A stretch of 64,000 nt of DNA from [Leptolyngbya] sp. PCC 7376 (lineage in GTDB: Bacteria; Cyanobacteriota; Cyanobacteriia; Cyanobacteriales; MRBY01), in assembly GCF_000316605.1 (NCBI RefSeq), contig NC_019683.1, forward strand, positions 2,774,036 to 2,838,035, written 5' to 3'. Both the position numbers and the translations under genes were made by a program. Numbering within the stretch: position 1 is the stretch's first letter; the number at the start of each line of letters is the position of its first letter. Shown here piece after piece: positions 51,796 through 62,708 of this stretch. Under the pieces are notes generated by a model that was not told where the DNA came from, did not search any database, and saw only the letters and a list, made by a program, of their open reading frames with translations.

Positions 51796-54322
51796 GTTCA
51801 TAGGCCAACTGCGCAGTCACAAGGCGATCGCCCTTCGTAAATTTAAAGAACCGTCGACCGCTGCTATCCTTACTCGCCACAGGGAATTTATCGACACTGA
51901 TCAGCTCCACATTTTCTCGCGAATCTTGAGTCCAGAGCTGCGTTTCCATATCGGGTATAAACATTTTTAGAAGCAGATCTGTTTTCGTCTCGAAGCGCAT
52001 CACATGGTTACCCATATCGCCTCGACGACCCAGCCGCAAACTATTCACCTCAAGGCGTTTCCCGTAACCTTCCTCTGAGAGCAAAAAGATTTCTTCGCCT
52101 CGCTGGAAGGATGCACATCCTACAATTTTTTCGTTAAATCGCAATTTTAAAGCTTGATTCCCTTGGGATGTTCGACCCTGTACCGGAATTTCCGACTGAC
52201 TAATCGGCAGATGCAACACGCGCCCACTACTCACGGCGATCGCCACGCGATCTTCACCAGGCTGTACAAAAAAGGCAAACTGCAATGTGTCTTTTTCTTT
52301 GAGCTTAATCAGACTCAGACCACGACTCGTAAAACTGCTTAATTCCGTTCCTGCCAGACGTTTAATTTTTCCTTTGGTCGTCAGGAGCAATAGCTCAAGC
52401 TCTTCTAAATTAGCAGGTAAGACAAATTGCGTAATCGGCTGGTGGTTATCCCGCTGGGCATGATCTGGCAACAGACTCTGTAATTGCGGCTTATCACGCT
52501 GTTCTTGGTAAGGAAGGTCGGCGATCGCCACAGGATAGGCTTTACCCTGATCAGTGCAAACAATTAGATTTTCTTGTGTACCGATAGCGGCCTTATAGAG
52601 AGTAGCCGACTCATCAACATGACCAGCATCATCATTCCCCCAACATGCACTACCATCGGCGGCGATCGCCACATGAGAGGTTTCAGAGCGTTGCGGCAAT
52701 AGGTTCAGAGTGAGTTCTGTTTTCTTTTTCGCCCGACGACGTTTCTTTTTCGGTGGCTCTCCATCTGCTGTCGTTGCCGTTGCATCCACTGTTGCGGGAG
52801 TAACTTCAGGCTCAGGTTGAGCATCTGGTAACCTTGTACGGCGCGCATCTGCAAACTTTCGTTTAAGTGAGCGCAAATCCTTTTTAAGAGACTTTAATAA
52901 CTCATGGCGATCATTGAGCAAAGCATTCAGTTTGCCAATCTCACCATCCAGTTCATTAAACTCCTGCTCCAATTTTTGCTTTTCTAAGCCCGTTAGTCGA
53001 CGCATTGGCATCGCCAAAATCGCATCTGACTGCACCTCACTCAGACCTAAATCCTCTTGAAATTGATATTTTGCCGTTGTACCATCGGGTGCATTTCGTA
53101 AAATATCAATCACCTCATCCAAATTATTCAGCGCTAGCAATAATCCTTCGACGGAGTGACGGCGACTTTCTTTATGTTCTAATTCATAACTGTATTGGCG
53201 AGTTAGCGTCTCTTCCCGAAATTTTAGAAATTCCTGCAAAATTGTCTTGAGCGGGAGTTGACGTGGTTGATTGTCCACCAAAGACAACATGATTGCTCCA
53301 AAATTCGACTGTAATGCCGTTTTCTTATAGAGCACCTTCAACACATCTTCCGGTGCCGCATCTCGCTTCAGCTCAATAACCACCCGCATCCCTTGGCGAT
53401 CGCTCTCATCCCGAATATCCGAAATTCCGACAATCTTGCCATCATTCACCAGAGTCGCAATCTTTTCGATCCAAGCAGCTTTATTGACCTGATAGGGTAA
53501 CTCAGTGATCACTAGCGCATTAACATCACGCTTCCGTTTTTTGCCAACTTGAAGCACTTCAAGATGAACAATCCCTCGCATCGGGATAATGCCACGACCG
53601 GTTTTGTAAGCTTGTCGGACTCCATCTAAATCAACAATCTCCCCACCCGTTGGAAAATCTGGCGCTGGAATATATTTCCAAAGCTTTTCATCTTCAATAT
53701 CAGGACGATCAATAACAGCAATCAAACCATCAACCACTTCCCCAAGATTGTGAGGTGGCATATTTGTGGCCATGCCTACCGCAATACCAGAAGAACCATT
53801 CAGCAATAAAATTGGCAGCTGTACTGGCAAAACAACTGGTTCCTGCTGAGACCCATCAAAATTATCTGTAAAATCTACCGTTTCTTCCCCGACTTGATCC
53901 AGCATTGCCTCAAAGCTTACTGGCGCTAACCGCGTTTCGGTATAACGCATTGCAGCGGGCGGGTCATTATCGATCGAACCAAAATTTCCGTGACCAGCAA
54001 GGAGCGGATATCGTGTCGAAAACTCCTGCACCAAACGCACTAAAGCATCATAAACCGACTGATCACCGTGAGGATGATACTTACCGAGTACATCACCGAC
54101 TACCCTTGCACATTTCCGATAGGGCCTATCCGGACTTAAACCCAGCTCATACATGGCGTACAGAATGCGTCGATGCACAGGCTTCAGACCATCACGCACA
54201 TCAGGTAAAGCCCGACCAACAATCACGCTCATGGCATATTCCAAATAGGATTGCTCCATCTCTGTATGGAGCGCCGTTGGAATGATATTGCCGGGTTGGA
54301 GCAGATCAAGTTGTTGTGCCAT
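51785..54322 (-). CDS. gyrA: Type IIA topoisomerase subunit A (GyrA/ParC)
   Basis: An 845-aa A-subunit that cuts and rejoins DNA. The breakage-reunion domain includes [20 protein letters not shown], the QRDR-like segment [16 protein letters not shown] and the catalytic Tyr127 in [12 protein letters not shown] coiled-coil and a charged insert ([15 protein letters not shown]) precede the C-terminal beta-pinwheel. The canonical GyrA box QRRGGKG is not seen in the pinwheel, so it may be a second A-subunit of cyanobacteria (ParC-like) rather than the supercoiling gyrase. ATG 54322 is preferred over 54343. Confidence 0.88.
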   Translation of the reverse strand: MAQQLDLLQPGNIIPTALHTEMEQSYLEYAMSVIVGRALPDVRDGLKPVHRRILYAMYELGLSPDRPYRKCARVVGDVLGKYHPHGDQSVYDALVRLVQEFSTRYPLLAGHGNFGSIDNDPPAAMRYTETRLAPVSFEAMLDQVGEETVDFTDNFDGSQQEPVVLPVQLPILLLNGSSGIAVGMATNMPPHNLGEVVDGLIAVIDRPDIEDEKLWKYIPAPDFPTGGEIVDLDGVRQAYKTGRGIIPMRGIVHLEVLQVGKKRKRDVNALVITELPYQVNKAAWIEKIATLVNDGKIVGISDIRDESDRQGMRVVIELKRDAAPEDVLKVLYKKTALQSNFGAIMLSLVDNQPRQLPLKTILQEFLKFREETLTRQYSYELEHKESRRHSVEGLLLALNNLDEVIDILRNAPDGTTAKYQFQEDLGLSEVQSDAILAMPMRRLTGLEKQKLEQEFNELDGEIGKLNALLNDRHELLKSLKKDLRSLKRKFADARRTRLPDAQPEPEVTPATVDATATTADGEPPKKKRRRAKKKTELTLNLLPQRSETSHVAIAADGSACWGNDDAGHVDESATLYKAAIGTQENLIVCTDQGKAYPVAIADLPYQEQRDKPQLQSLLPDHAQRDNHQPITQFVLPANLEELELLLLTTKGKIKRLAGTELSSFTSRGLSLIKLKEKDTLQFAFFVQPGEDRVAIAVSSGRVLHLPISQSEIPVQGRTSQGNQALKLRFNEKIVGCASFQRGEEIFLLSEEGYGKRLEVNSLRLGRRGDMGNHVMRFETKTDLLLKMFIPDMETQLWTQDSRENVELISVDKFPVASKDSSGRRFFKFTKGDRLVTAQLAYELKQ

Positions 54323-54707
54323 GAATTTTCGCGATAGGGTCAATGGGGGTCAGAAGCTATTGTCAAGGACTATACTCTCGATTCTGAAACCTTTACAACC
54401 TTCAGTATTTTTTTCACATTAAAGGGATTCATTCGAAAATAGCAAAGCCTTCGAGCCAAGATAGTTTATTTGTACTACATTATCATGGGAATTGCCATTA
54501 CGATACTTTGTACCTCTAATTTTTCTATGTAAGATCGAGCTTCACCAACTCTTCATAAAATATTTAGAACAGTGACTACGTAAGTATTTGGCACAGATTA
54601 CATCTTCTAAAGCGGCGCAAAGATCATATTATTTGTGACAAGATGTTTCTAGAAGACTCAAACATGTGCATAATTCACGTGAGTTAGATCCAAACAGGGA
54701 GAGCATA
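54323..54707. other. Divergent intergenic region
   Basis: A 385-bp AT-rich region between the topoisomerase gene and the response-regulator gene, which diverge. No ORF, RNA gene or strong dyad is seen. Confidence 0.4.
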
Positions 54708-55100
54708 ATGTCAACGATTTTAATTGTGGAAGATGACCCAATTAACATTCGCGTCTTTACAAAGATTTTGAAAAAGCGTGGGAAATTTGAGGTGATTTGC
54801 TCTGAGGATGTGGATTATATTCTGACGGTGGCAGGTGAAGGCAAAGTTGATGCAATTGTCATGGACGTTTCGCTCACAGACAGCACCTATGAAGGTGAGT
54901 CTGTCGATGGGATTCGTATTACCCAGCTCCTGAAAGCTGATCCAGTAACGCAGAAAATCCCAGTGGTTTTAGTGACAGCCCACGCAATGCAAGGCGATCG
55001 CGAGTCTTTTCTCGCAAAAAGTGGGGCAGATGGCTATATATCCAAACCAGTAGTTGATCACCAAGCTTTTGTTGATCAAATGAAAAGTTTAATTGTCTGA
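54708..55100 (+). CDS. CheY-like response regulator
   Basis: A 130-aa single-domain receiver. The acidic pocket (LIVEDDPINIRVF), the phospho-acceptor Asp in DAIVMDVSLTDSTYEGES, the Thr in PVVLVTAHAM and the Lys in GYISKPVVD are all present, so it should be phosphorylated. The PINxxxxxxxL form is typical of receivers in hybrid kinases and DivK-like proteins. ATG 54708 is preceded by AGGGAGAG. The partner kinase is unknown. Confidence 0.88.
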   Translation: MSTILIVEDDPINIRVFTKILKKRGKFEVICSEDVDYILTVAGEGKVDAIVMDVSLTDSTYEGESVDGIRITQLLKADPVTQKIPVVLVTAHAMQGDRESFLAKSGADGYISKPVVDHQAFVDQMKSLIV

Positions 55101-55140
55101 GAACCCAGGAGTGATAGCAACAACCGGAACTTTAACGACT

Positions 55141-56079
55141 CTAGAGAACTTGAGAACGGAGCCATGCGATTGGTAAATATCTCATCTTGCGAAGTGTGGG
55201 CACATATGCGCGCTTACTAAAAACGTCATAGTCATTCGCCTCAATCACATCGAGAATTCCTTTGTAGAGCATTAATGCTGACCACACTGGCCAACGCGCG
55301 TCAGGGTGTAGAGAGCGGATGCCACTTTCTGCCATGTCGTAATATTTACGAGCCCGAGTAATCTCGAACTTCATTAGCGATCGCCAACGTTCATCTATTA
55401 CGCCATCAAACAATTCTTTCTCAGAATAATTAAACCGCTCTAGATCTTCTAAAGGCAGATAAACACGTCCCCGCTCTCGATCTTCACCAACATCCCGCAA
55501 AATATTTGTAAGCTGGTTCGCAATCCCTAAAGCAACCGCCTCATCAATAGGCGTAGCAAGGGGCTTATTTTTGTCCCAAGGTGCAGAGTTTGTTGGTACT
55601 TCTAAGCCCATGACAGAGCCAGACATCAAGCCAACTGTACCGGCAACACGATAACAATAAAGTTTTAAGTCTTCGAATGTTTCATAACGACTGCGGTATA
55701 GATCCATCCGTTGACCCGCAATCATATCTCTAAACGGCTGGATATCCAGAGGAAAGCGATTCAAGCTATCTATTAAGGCAACATCCGGGTCAGCAATAGG
55801 TTGCCCCGCAAAGACAGACTCTAAATCTCGCTCCCAGCTATCTAGAGTTTCTGGAGTTGTATTCACCGCTTCTGGCCCATCTACCAGCTCATCGGTACGG
55901 CGACACCAGACATAAATCGCCCAAATTGCCTCCCGCTTTTCGCGTGGCATCAGTAAGGTGCCTAGATAAAACGTTTTTGAATACTTGGCTGTAATCTTAC
56001 GGCAGTATTCATAGGCCTCCTCACAAGAAATGAAAGACGAGGCTGTTGGTTGGTAATTCTGAAGTCTAGACAATTGCAG
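55141..56079 (-). CDS. crtB: Phytoene synthase
   Basis: This enzyme joins two geranylgeranyl diphosphates to phytoene, the first committed carotenoid step. Asp-rich motifs are present: RRTDELVDG near residue 60 and DVGEDRERGRVYLP near 195. The start MLQLSRLQNY at 56079 is chosen because family similarity begins there; the frame is open further upstream. It lies downstream of crtP with a 141-bp gap and is probably transcribed with it, as in other cyanobacteria. Confidence 0.93.
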   Translation of the reverse strand: MQLSRLQNYQPTASSFISCEEAYEYCRKITAKYSKTFYLGTLLMPREKREAIWAIYVWCRRTDELVDGPEAVNTTPETLDSWERDLESVFAGQPIADPDVALIDSLNRFPLDIQPFRDMIAGQRMDLYRSRYETFEDLKLYCYRVAGTVGLMSGSVMGLEVPTNSAPWDKNKPLATPIDEAVALGIANQLTNILRDVGEDRERGRVYLPLEDLERFNYSEKELFDGVIDERWRSLMKFEITRARKYYDMAESGIRSLHPDARWPVWSALMLYKGILDVIEANDYDVFSKRAYVPTLRKMRYLPIAWLRSQVL

Positions 56080-56220
56080 CATGCGTTGCGGGCGAAGTGT
56101 CTGGGGAGCGGTTTCTAACTCTCCCCATGGGCAAAAAAAAGCCATAACGATTGTCGCATTGTACGACTCAAATGGGAAATCAATCAGTAAATCTACCGAA
56201 TGACTCCCAAAATCAAATCG

Positions 56221-57690
<1,470 letters not shown>

Positions 57691-57737
57691 TTATACTTTG
57701 CAATTCGTTACATTTGTAGGGAAATCTGCGGATCCGC

Positions 57738-57917
57738 TTAATCAACAAGCGGTAGAAGATTGTTACTGACACCATAACAAAGGCGTTTAATCCAAGTTTT
57801 GTCTTCACGGCGAAGTTTGCCTTCAGCCAATAATCCTTGGATAAGTTGGTAGCGATGTCGTGGTAGAACGCCCTCGGAGGCAACGTCATCAATCACGATT
57901 TGAATATAGGCTTGCAT
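57738..57917 (-). CDS. 59-aa protein, unknown
   Basis: A short ORF encoding MQAYIQIVIDDVASEGVLPR and on to NNLLPLVD. It is soluble and basic in the middle (AEGKLRREDKTWIKR). It sits 101 bp upstream of crtP on the same strand. No family is recognised. Its helical, well-structured look and position suggest a real small gene. An overlapping ORF in another frame (57650-57892) is less protein-like. Confidence 0.55.
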   Translation of the reverse strand: MQAYIQIVIDDVASEGVLPRHRYQLIQGLLAEGKLRREDKTWIKRLCYGVSNNLLPLVD

Positions 57918-58065
57918 CTATCTTTACCCTGTGAGTTCATGAATTTTCCTGATGCCTTAAGTTTGCCGAAATATAGAAAAGAAGTCTGTGACTAGGCAAA
58001 ATAGCGTAGGTGATATCCACTAGACGCGCAGGGTGATGAAGTCGTTGGTTTCTAAGTGAGCGCCA

Positions 58066-58938
58066 TCACATCGGGAAAAATAACGTCGGAAACCAGTTGC
58101 GGTGCAGGAGGTCACTAGCGAAGCTATGAATGGTTAATTCAAGAAGTTGATTACGAGGTTTGCTAGCAATGGCGATCGCACTAATATCCTCTCTAATAGC
58201 AATCTCAATGATTTTGCTTAAGGGTGCACCAACCTCAACCGAAGTTTTAACGGTCAAACCAACAGCCTCTAGCTCAGCCTGCACTGCCGCCAATTTGTTT
58301 ACAGCGTTTTTCTTCAAAGCATCAATCTGCAAGCGTTGGATACCACTATCATCCAAGGCCCAAGACAAATAACACTTTTGCAAAGATCCCTCAGGAGCCT
58401 TTTCAGCAAAACGCTTTACTTGAGCAACTAGATGTTTCGCTTCATCACTATCGTTGTAAGGCAATAGTAAATAGCGCCAAAGATGCTGGCATCTCAACGC
58501 AAGCTCTTCTCGGGTGTAGGTCGAAACAATCTGAGGACGCAGAATCATCACAGGCTTTTTCAAGGACTTCATGAAGCCCATGCTGGTACTGCCAAACATT
58601 TTTTCTTGAATTAAATTCCTAATGGGTGTGCCAACGATAATGACCTCACAACCATATTCATCAATAACTTTACCAATATTGTCTAGGGGCTTCCCGGAAA
58701 CAACTTCCACTTTGATATCAGCACCATCAGGCACATGCACAAGGGCTTTGGAAAGTAAGGCCTGAACTTCAGTGATTTTTTCTTTGTCAACGCGAGGAAT
58801 ATTTCCTTCTTCCCACAGGGGCACACTATGGAAAAAAACAATTTTTGATAATCCACCTCGCACGAGGTTTTCAATGCAGTCAGTGAGGCGATCTAAACCG
58901 TCGGTAAAGTCTGTGCAGATTAAAGCGCTATGGAACAT
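58066..58938 (-). CDS. Tandem universal stress protein
   Basis: A 290-aa protein with two UspA domains. The first spans residues 1-140 (ALICTDFTDGLDRLTDCIEN, then VIIVGTPIRNLIQEKMFGST and SLKKPVMILRP). The second spans 155-290 (RYLLLPYNDSDEAKHLVAQV, then SAIAIASKPRNQLLELTIHS). The nucleotide-binding pattern G-2x-G-9x-G(S/T) is only partly kept. Stress-related, with the exact role unknown. It is a single gene. Confidence 0.8.
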   Translation of the reverse strand: MFHSALICTDFTDGLDRLTDCIENLVRGGLSKIVFFHSVPLWEEGNIPRVDKEKITEVQALLSKALVHVPDGADIKVEVVSGKPLDNIGKVIDEYGCEVIIVGTPIRNLIQEKMFGSTSMGFMKSLKKPVMILRPQIVSTYTREELALRCQHLWRYLLLPYNDSDEAKHLVAQVKRFAEKAPEGSLQKCYLSWALDDSGIQRLQIDALKKNAVNKLAAVQAELEAVGLTVKTSVEVGAPLSKIIEIAIREDISAIAIASKPRNQLLELTIHSFASDLLHRNWFPTLFFPM

Positions 58939-59263
58939 GTAACGTACCGTTGGGAATGTAAAACCAGTGAGAACCTAGTTATCTAACGGTAGCACTTCTC
59001 TATTAATGGATTTTAGCGACTCAAAGGAATTAACAAGCTTTAAGGCGATATCCTGTTCAACCCAGTATCCCAAGCTTGGTTTCAAGTTAACCGAGATCGA
59101 GAAAGAGGCTGACTATATTCTCTTCGTCTTTTACTTCACTCTCATGGAGTTTATTGGGGAATTGCTGATCCTAACTTTCAGAAGAAACGATAACAATGCA
59201 ATTAGAGAAGCATGAAATTACAGGATAAAAATGACCATGATTAATTAGACAATGCTTGAACCT
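58939..59263. other. Intergenic region between USP gene and nblA
   Basis: A 325-bp gap. A plus-strand frame exists at 59006-59215, but it has no ribosome site and no protein-like pattern. No RNA gene or strong hairpin is seen. Confidence 0.4.
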
Positions 59264-59443
59264 TTACAGACCCCATTGATGTTTAATCACTTCTTTATAC
59301 ATATTCTCGCGGGACAACATCTGCTCATAGAGTTTAATAAGATACTCTTGCGCTTGCTCGCGATTCATTTGCTGTACTTGACTTTCAAAAGAACGCAAAC
59401 TGAATTTTTGCTCTAAGGAAAGTTCGTTTTCACCGGGAAACAT
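59264..59443 (-). CDS. nblA: Phycobilisome degradation protein NblA
   Basis: A 59-aa NblA. The family core is visible: LSLEQKFSLRSFESQVQQMN, REQAQEYLIKLYEQMLSREN, then MYKEVIKHQWGL. NblA binds phycobilisome rods and recruits Clp protease when nutrients are scarce. It lies about 1.6 kb from apcABC, the core genes. The start ATG 59443 has GGAGCAAATCT upstream, which gives a plausible ribosome site. Usually it is induced by nitrogen or sulfur starvation. Confidence 0.92.
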   Translation of the reverse strand: MFPGENELSLEQKFSLRSFESQVQQMNREQAQEYLIKLYEQMLSRENMYKEVIKHQWGL

Positions 59444-59739
59444 AGATTTGCTCCTTACGATTTGGTTTGATGGTGATTCACCTAGAATCTAGGCTACTTG
59501 TACTACTCTGACGCTTTTAGAGAGTCTAGTGTTGCATTGAGCTTATTACACATTGTAAACAACTATTGACAAATGTGCATTTCGCTAAATGGCTTCTTCT
59601 TTCTTGTAGTGGTTATTTAGAAATTAAATTGCTCGGAGTGAACAAAAGACTGTGTAAAAATACTGGTTTATCGCGGTTTGCGAACAGTTTCACAAGATAT
59701 GTAAGGCTAAGGATTAGTTGTAAGTAAGGATTGGCAGGA

Positions 59740-60597
59740 ATGTCTGAGTTTCGGATCGGCTGTGCTGTTTGGTCGTATCGAGGTTGGTTGGGGACTTTCT
59801 TTCCGGTAGGGAGTTCATCACAAGATTTTTTACGTTTATACGGTGATCGCCTGAGAACTGTAGAAGGAAATACAACATTTTATGCAGTGCCTTCAGAGAT
59901 AACAGTGAGTCGTTGGCGCGTTAAAACGCCTAAGGATTTTCGGTTTTGTCTTAAGTTTCCACGGACAGTGACCCACCAAGGATTGCTCGTGCCGCAGCTT
60001 AAGATTGCTAAAGAGTTTTTAGAGCGAGTCAAGCCTTTAGGCGATCGCCTGGGATGCGTATTTGCCCAATTGCCACCAAGTTATTCTCCAGCGCAATTTA
60101 CAGATCTTCAAACTTTTTTTCATGAATTAGCAAATTTTGGCGTGCAATTCGGCTTAGAGACCAGACATCTTCATTGGTTTCAGGAGCCTCACAACACCAA
60201 CCTCATTAACTGGCTTACCACCGAAAACATCACCAAAGTGCTCCTAGACACCAGATCGATCTATAACTGTCCCGATAATCCCCAAGCCAACTCAAAACGT
60301 CGCAAACCAAACGTTCCTTTATATCCAGTCAGTACTAGTAACCAAGTCATTATTCGCTTCATCAGTCACCCAACATATAGTTATAGTGAGCCTTATTTAG
60401 ATATGTGGGTTAAGCAATTAAAACAATGGCTAGACGAAGATAAGCAAATTTATTTTTTTGTTCATTGCCCTATCGAAGACTATTCCCCGGCGATCGCCAA
60501 AAAATTCCAGCACAAACTCGAAGCAGCTCAATTACAGATCCCACCATTACCTTGGCAAAAGCTACCCGCAGAGCCACAACAACTTAACCTTTTCTAA
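59740..60597 (+). CDS. DUF72 family protein
   Basis: A 285-aa protein of the DUF72 (YecE) family, a TIM-barrel-like fold. The N-terminus FRIGCAVWSYRGWLGTFFP and segments like YGDRLRTVEGNTTFYAVPSE and FCLKFPRTVTHQ are diagnostic. No catalytic role is established. ATG 59740 is chosen with GGCAGGA upstream. It is a single gene. Confidence 0.88.
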   Translation: MSEFRIGCAVWSYRGWLGTFFPVGSSSQDFLRLYGDRLRTVEGNTTFYAVPSEITVSRWRVKTPKDFRFCLKFPRTVTHQGLLVPQLKIAKEFLERVKPLGDRLGCVFAQLPPSYSPAQFTDLQTFFHELANFGVQFGLETRHLHWFQEPHNTNLINWLTTENITKVLLDTRSIYNCPDNPQANSKRRKPNVPLYPVSTSNQVIIRFISHPTYSYSEPYLDMWVKQLKQWLDEDKQIYFFVHCPIEDYSPAIAKKFQHKLEAAQLQIPPLPWQKLPAEPQQLNLF

Positions 60598-61056
60598 GAC
60601 AAAAACAATCTCTGGAACTCAGCAGAAAAAGGCTGCCATTAATATAGTTTGCAGGTGGCAAAAGACAAGATAGAAAACTCTTCAACAGTAAACACAAGAC
60701 AAAGTTCCTCAGAAAACACAACATTTTCCTTAAAACCAAAGCAGAAAACGCCACTCTCACGAAAATGAGAGATGTTAAAAACTGTTACAGAAGCCTAAGG
60801 AAGCGTATCTCCGTAACGCAGAATAATCCCTGATGGCTGTAGATGGGCCGGAGACATTTTGAGGTCGCTTCTTCCTGAAAAGTGAGACTAAGCCTCGTCT
60901 CTTGGGTCGCGTACAAACCAAACATTGGTGATTGTTTGAGCATTTTCGAGCAATAGCAACCCAACCAATGAAAATTTGATAAAAAACCAGTTTAAATTTA
61001 AAATCTGGTCATTATTTACTTTATTTATTCTCAATATCTAGAGGAGGAATCCATAG
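60598..61056 (+). other. Leader region of the apc operon
   Basis: A 459-bp non-coding region before apcA, no doubt holding its strong promoter and a long leader. A possible structured leader lies at about 60798-60876: AGGAAGCG and TCTCCG (60798-60813) can pair with CGGAGA and CGCTTCTTCCT (60849-60876). The apcA ribosome site GAGGAGG is about 9 bp before the ATG. Confidence 0.55.
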
Positions 61057-61542
61057 ATGAGTATCGTCACGAAATCTATCGTGAACGCCGACGCTGAAGC
61101 TCGTTACCTCAGTCCCGGTGAACTCGATCGCATCAAATCTTTTGTTACTTCTGGTGAAAGCCGTCTCCGCATTGCAGAGACCCTAACCGGTTCTCGTGAG
61201 CGCATCATTAAGTCTGCTGGCGATGCACTTTTCCAGAAGCGTCCTGACGTTGTTTCTCCCGGCGGTAACGCATATGGCGAAGAAATGACTGCAACTTGTC
61301 TTCGTGATCTCGACTATTACCTCCGCCTCATCACCTACGGTGTTGTTGCTGGTGATGTTACTCCTATCGAAGAGATTGGTCTCATTGGTGTTCGCGAGAT
61401 GTACAAGTCTCTCGGTACTTCTATTGACGCAGTTGCTCAAGGCGTGAGCGAGATGAAGGCTGTCGCAACAGGCATGATGTCTGGTGATGATGCAGCTGAA
61501 GCTGGCATTTACTTTGACTACGTCATCGGAGCAATGCAGTAA
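61057..61542 (+). CDS. apcA: Allophycocyanin alpha subunit
   Basis: The 161-aa alpha subunit of the phycobilisome core pigment. The bilin is attached at Cys in [17 protein letters not shown], residue about 81. The start [20 protein letters not shown] is typical. It transfers energy from phycocyanin rods to the terminal emitters. apcB follows after 101 bp, forming an operon with apcC. Confidence 0.97.
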   Translation: MSIVTKSIVNADAEARYLSPGELDRIKSFVTSGESRLRIAETLTGSRERIIKSAGDALFQKRPDVVSPGGNAYGEEMTATCLRDLDYYLRLITYGVVAGDVTPIEEIGLIGVREMYKSLGTSIDAVAQGVSEMKAVATGMMSGDDAAEAGIYFDYVIGAMQ

Positions 61543-61643
61543 TCATTACGTCAAGTCAGATTGACTAAACTGTGAATACTGTGTCCATGGGTTTACCTCT
61601 CTGGAACTTCGTTTAGACCTAATTAAGATAAGGAAATATAACA

Positions 61644-62129
61644 ATGCAAGACGCAATTACTTCTGTAATCAACTCTGCTGACGTCCAAGGTAAGTATCTT
61701 GATGGCGCAGCAATGGAAAAGCTCAAGTCCTACTTCGTCACTGGTTCTCTCCGTGTTCGCGCAGGTAGCGTAATCAGTGCAAATGCTTCCGCGATTGTTA
61801 AAGAGGCGATCGCAAAGTCCCTTCTTTACTCTGATGTAACTCGTCCTGGTGGCAACATGTACACCACGCGTCGTTACGCAGCATGCATCCGCGACATGGA
61901 TTACTTCCTCCGCTATGCTACTTATGCAATGCTCGCAGGCGATCCATCCATCCTTGATGAGCGCGTTCTCAATGGTTTGAAAGAGACTTACAACTCTCTT
62001 GGTGTACCTGTGGGTTCTCTCATCCAGGCTGTCCAAGCAATGAAAGAAGTCACTGCTGGTCTCGTCGGCGCTGATGCAGGTCGCGAAATGGGCGTTTACT
62101 TCGACTACATCTGCTCTGGCTTAAGCTAA
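61644..62129 (+). CDS. apcB: Allophycocyanin beta subunit
   Basis: The 161-aa beta subunit. The bilin is attached at Cys in [20 protein letters not shown] (residue about 81), and the methylated Asn site is in [11 protein letters not shown]. It pairs with ApcA in the core trimers. It is preceded by AAGGAAATATAAC. The gene is followed by a long gap with a stem-loop before apcC. Confidence 0.97.
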   Translation: MQDAITSVINSADVQGKYLDGAAMEKLKSYFVTGSLRVRAGSVISANASAIVKEAIAKSLLYSDVTRPGGNMYTTRRYAACIRDMDYFLRYATYAMLAGDPSILDERVLNGLKETYNSLGVPVGSLIQAVQAMKEVTAGLVGADAGREMGVYFDYICSGLS

Positions 62130-62172
62130 CTTTTCGCATCTGTCAGGTGCAAGTGATGTAGTACCCGTTTAT

Positions 62173-62276
62173 AAGTTCGGAAGTATGCGCACGCTGTTTA
62201 GATCCCTCTAAGCTTTTCGTTGTTAGACAACATTAAAGTTTTGGTGGTCTGAGTGGTGGGACATGCTTCCGAACTT
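62173..62276 (+). promoter_or_regulatory. Long stem-loop between apcB and apcC
   Basis: AAGTTCGGAAGTATG at 62173-62187 pairs with CATGCTTCCGAACTT at 62262-62276, a 15-bp stem in RNA (one G-U). The 74-nt loop separates the arms. No T-tract follows, so it looks less like a simple terminator and more like an RNA-stabilising or processing element that sets apcC expression apart from apcAB. Confidence 0.65.
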
Positions 62277-62353
62277 TGTCATATCAGCCTCGATTATAAA
62301 ATCTGTTTTTTTATAAAAAAGACTGGGTTAAATTTTTAGGAGATCGTCAACCT

Positions 62354-62557
62354 ATGCGGATGTTTAAAATCACGGCTTGTGTTCCAAGTCAAACCCGAAT
62401 TCGGACTCAGCGCGAGTTACAAAATACCTATTTCACAAAGCTTGTTCCCTACGACAACTGGTTTCGTGAGCAACAGCGCATTATGAAAATGGGTGGCAAA
62501 ATCATGAAGGTTGAGCTCGCAACTGGTAAGCCTGGTGCAAATACTGGACTCGCTTAA
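62354..62557 (+). CDS. apcC: Phycobilisome core linker ApcC
   Basis: A 67-aa small core linker (Lc7.8). The start MRMFKITACVPSQTRIRTQR and the motif LQNTYFTKLVPYDNWFREQQ are diagnostic of the CpcD-type linker fold. It caps allophycocyanin trimers in the core. The ribosome site TTAGGAG precedes the ATG. A terminator follows. Confidence 0.97.
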   Translation: MRMFKITACVPSQTRIRTQRELQNTYFTKLVPYDNWFREQQRIMKMGGKIMKVELATGKPGANTGLA

Positions 62558-62588
62558 TACGCTTGGTGTTCGTTTTTGGTTTGGCTTG

Positions 62589-62615
62589 GAGAGGTCGGTA
62601 GCGGCCTCTCTTTTT
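62589..62615 (+). terminator. Terminator after apcC
   Basis: GAGAGG pairs with CCTCTC across a GC-rich loop, followed by five T. It ends the apcABC transcript 30 bp after the stop codon. Confidence 0.8.
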
Positions 62616-62708
62616 ATTTTTGAGATCGCACAAAATTCAATCAATTCATGCAGCGATGAACCTGACTAGTTGAACTATATATTCAACGCGAAAAAAAGCC
62701 ATTAGCTT

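Noticed and set aside
59006-59215. Plus-strand ORF of 69 aa between the stress-protein gene and nblA
   Set aside because: No ribosome-binding sequence and low-complexity hydrophobic end; nothing suggests translation.
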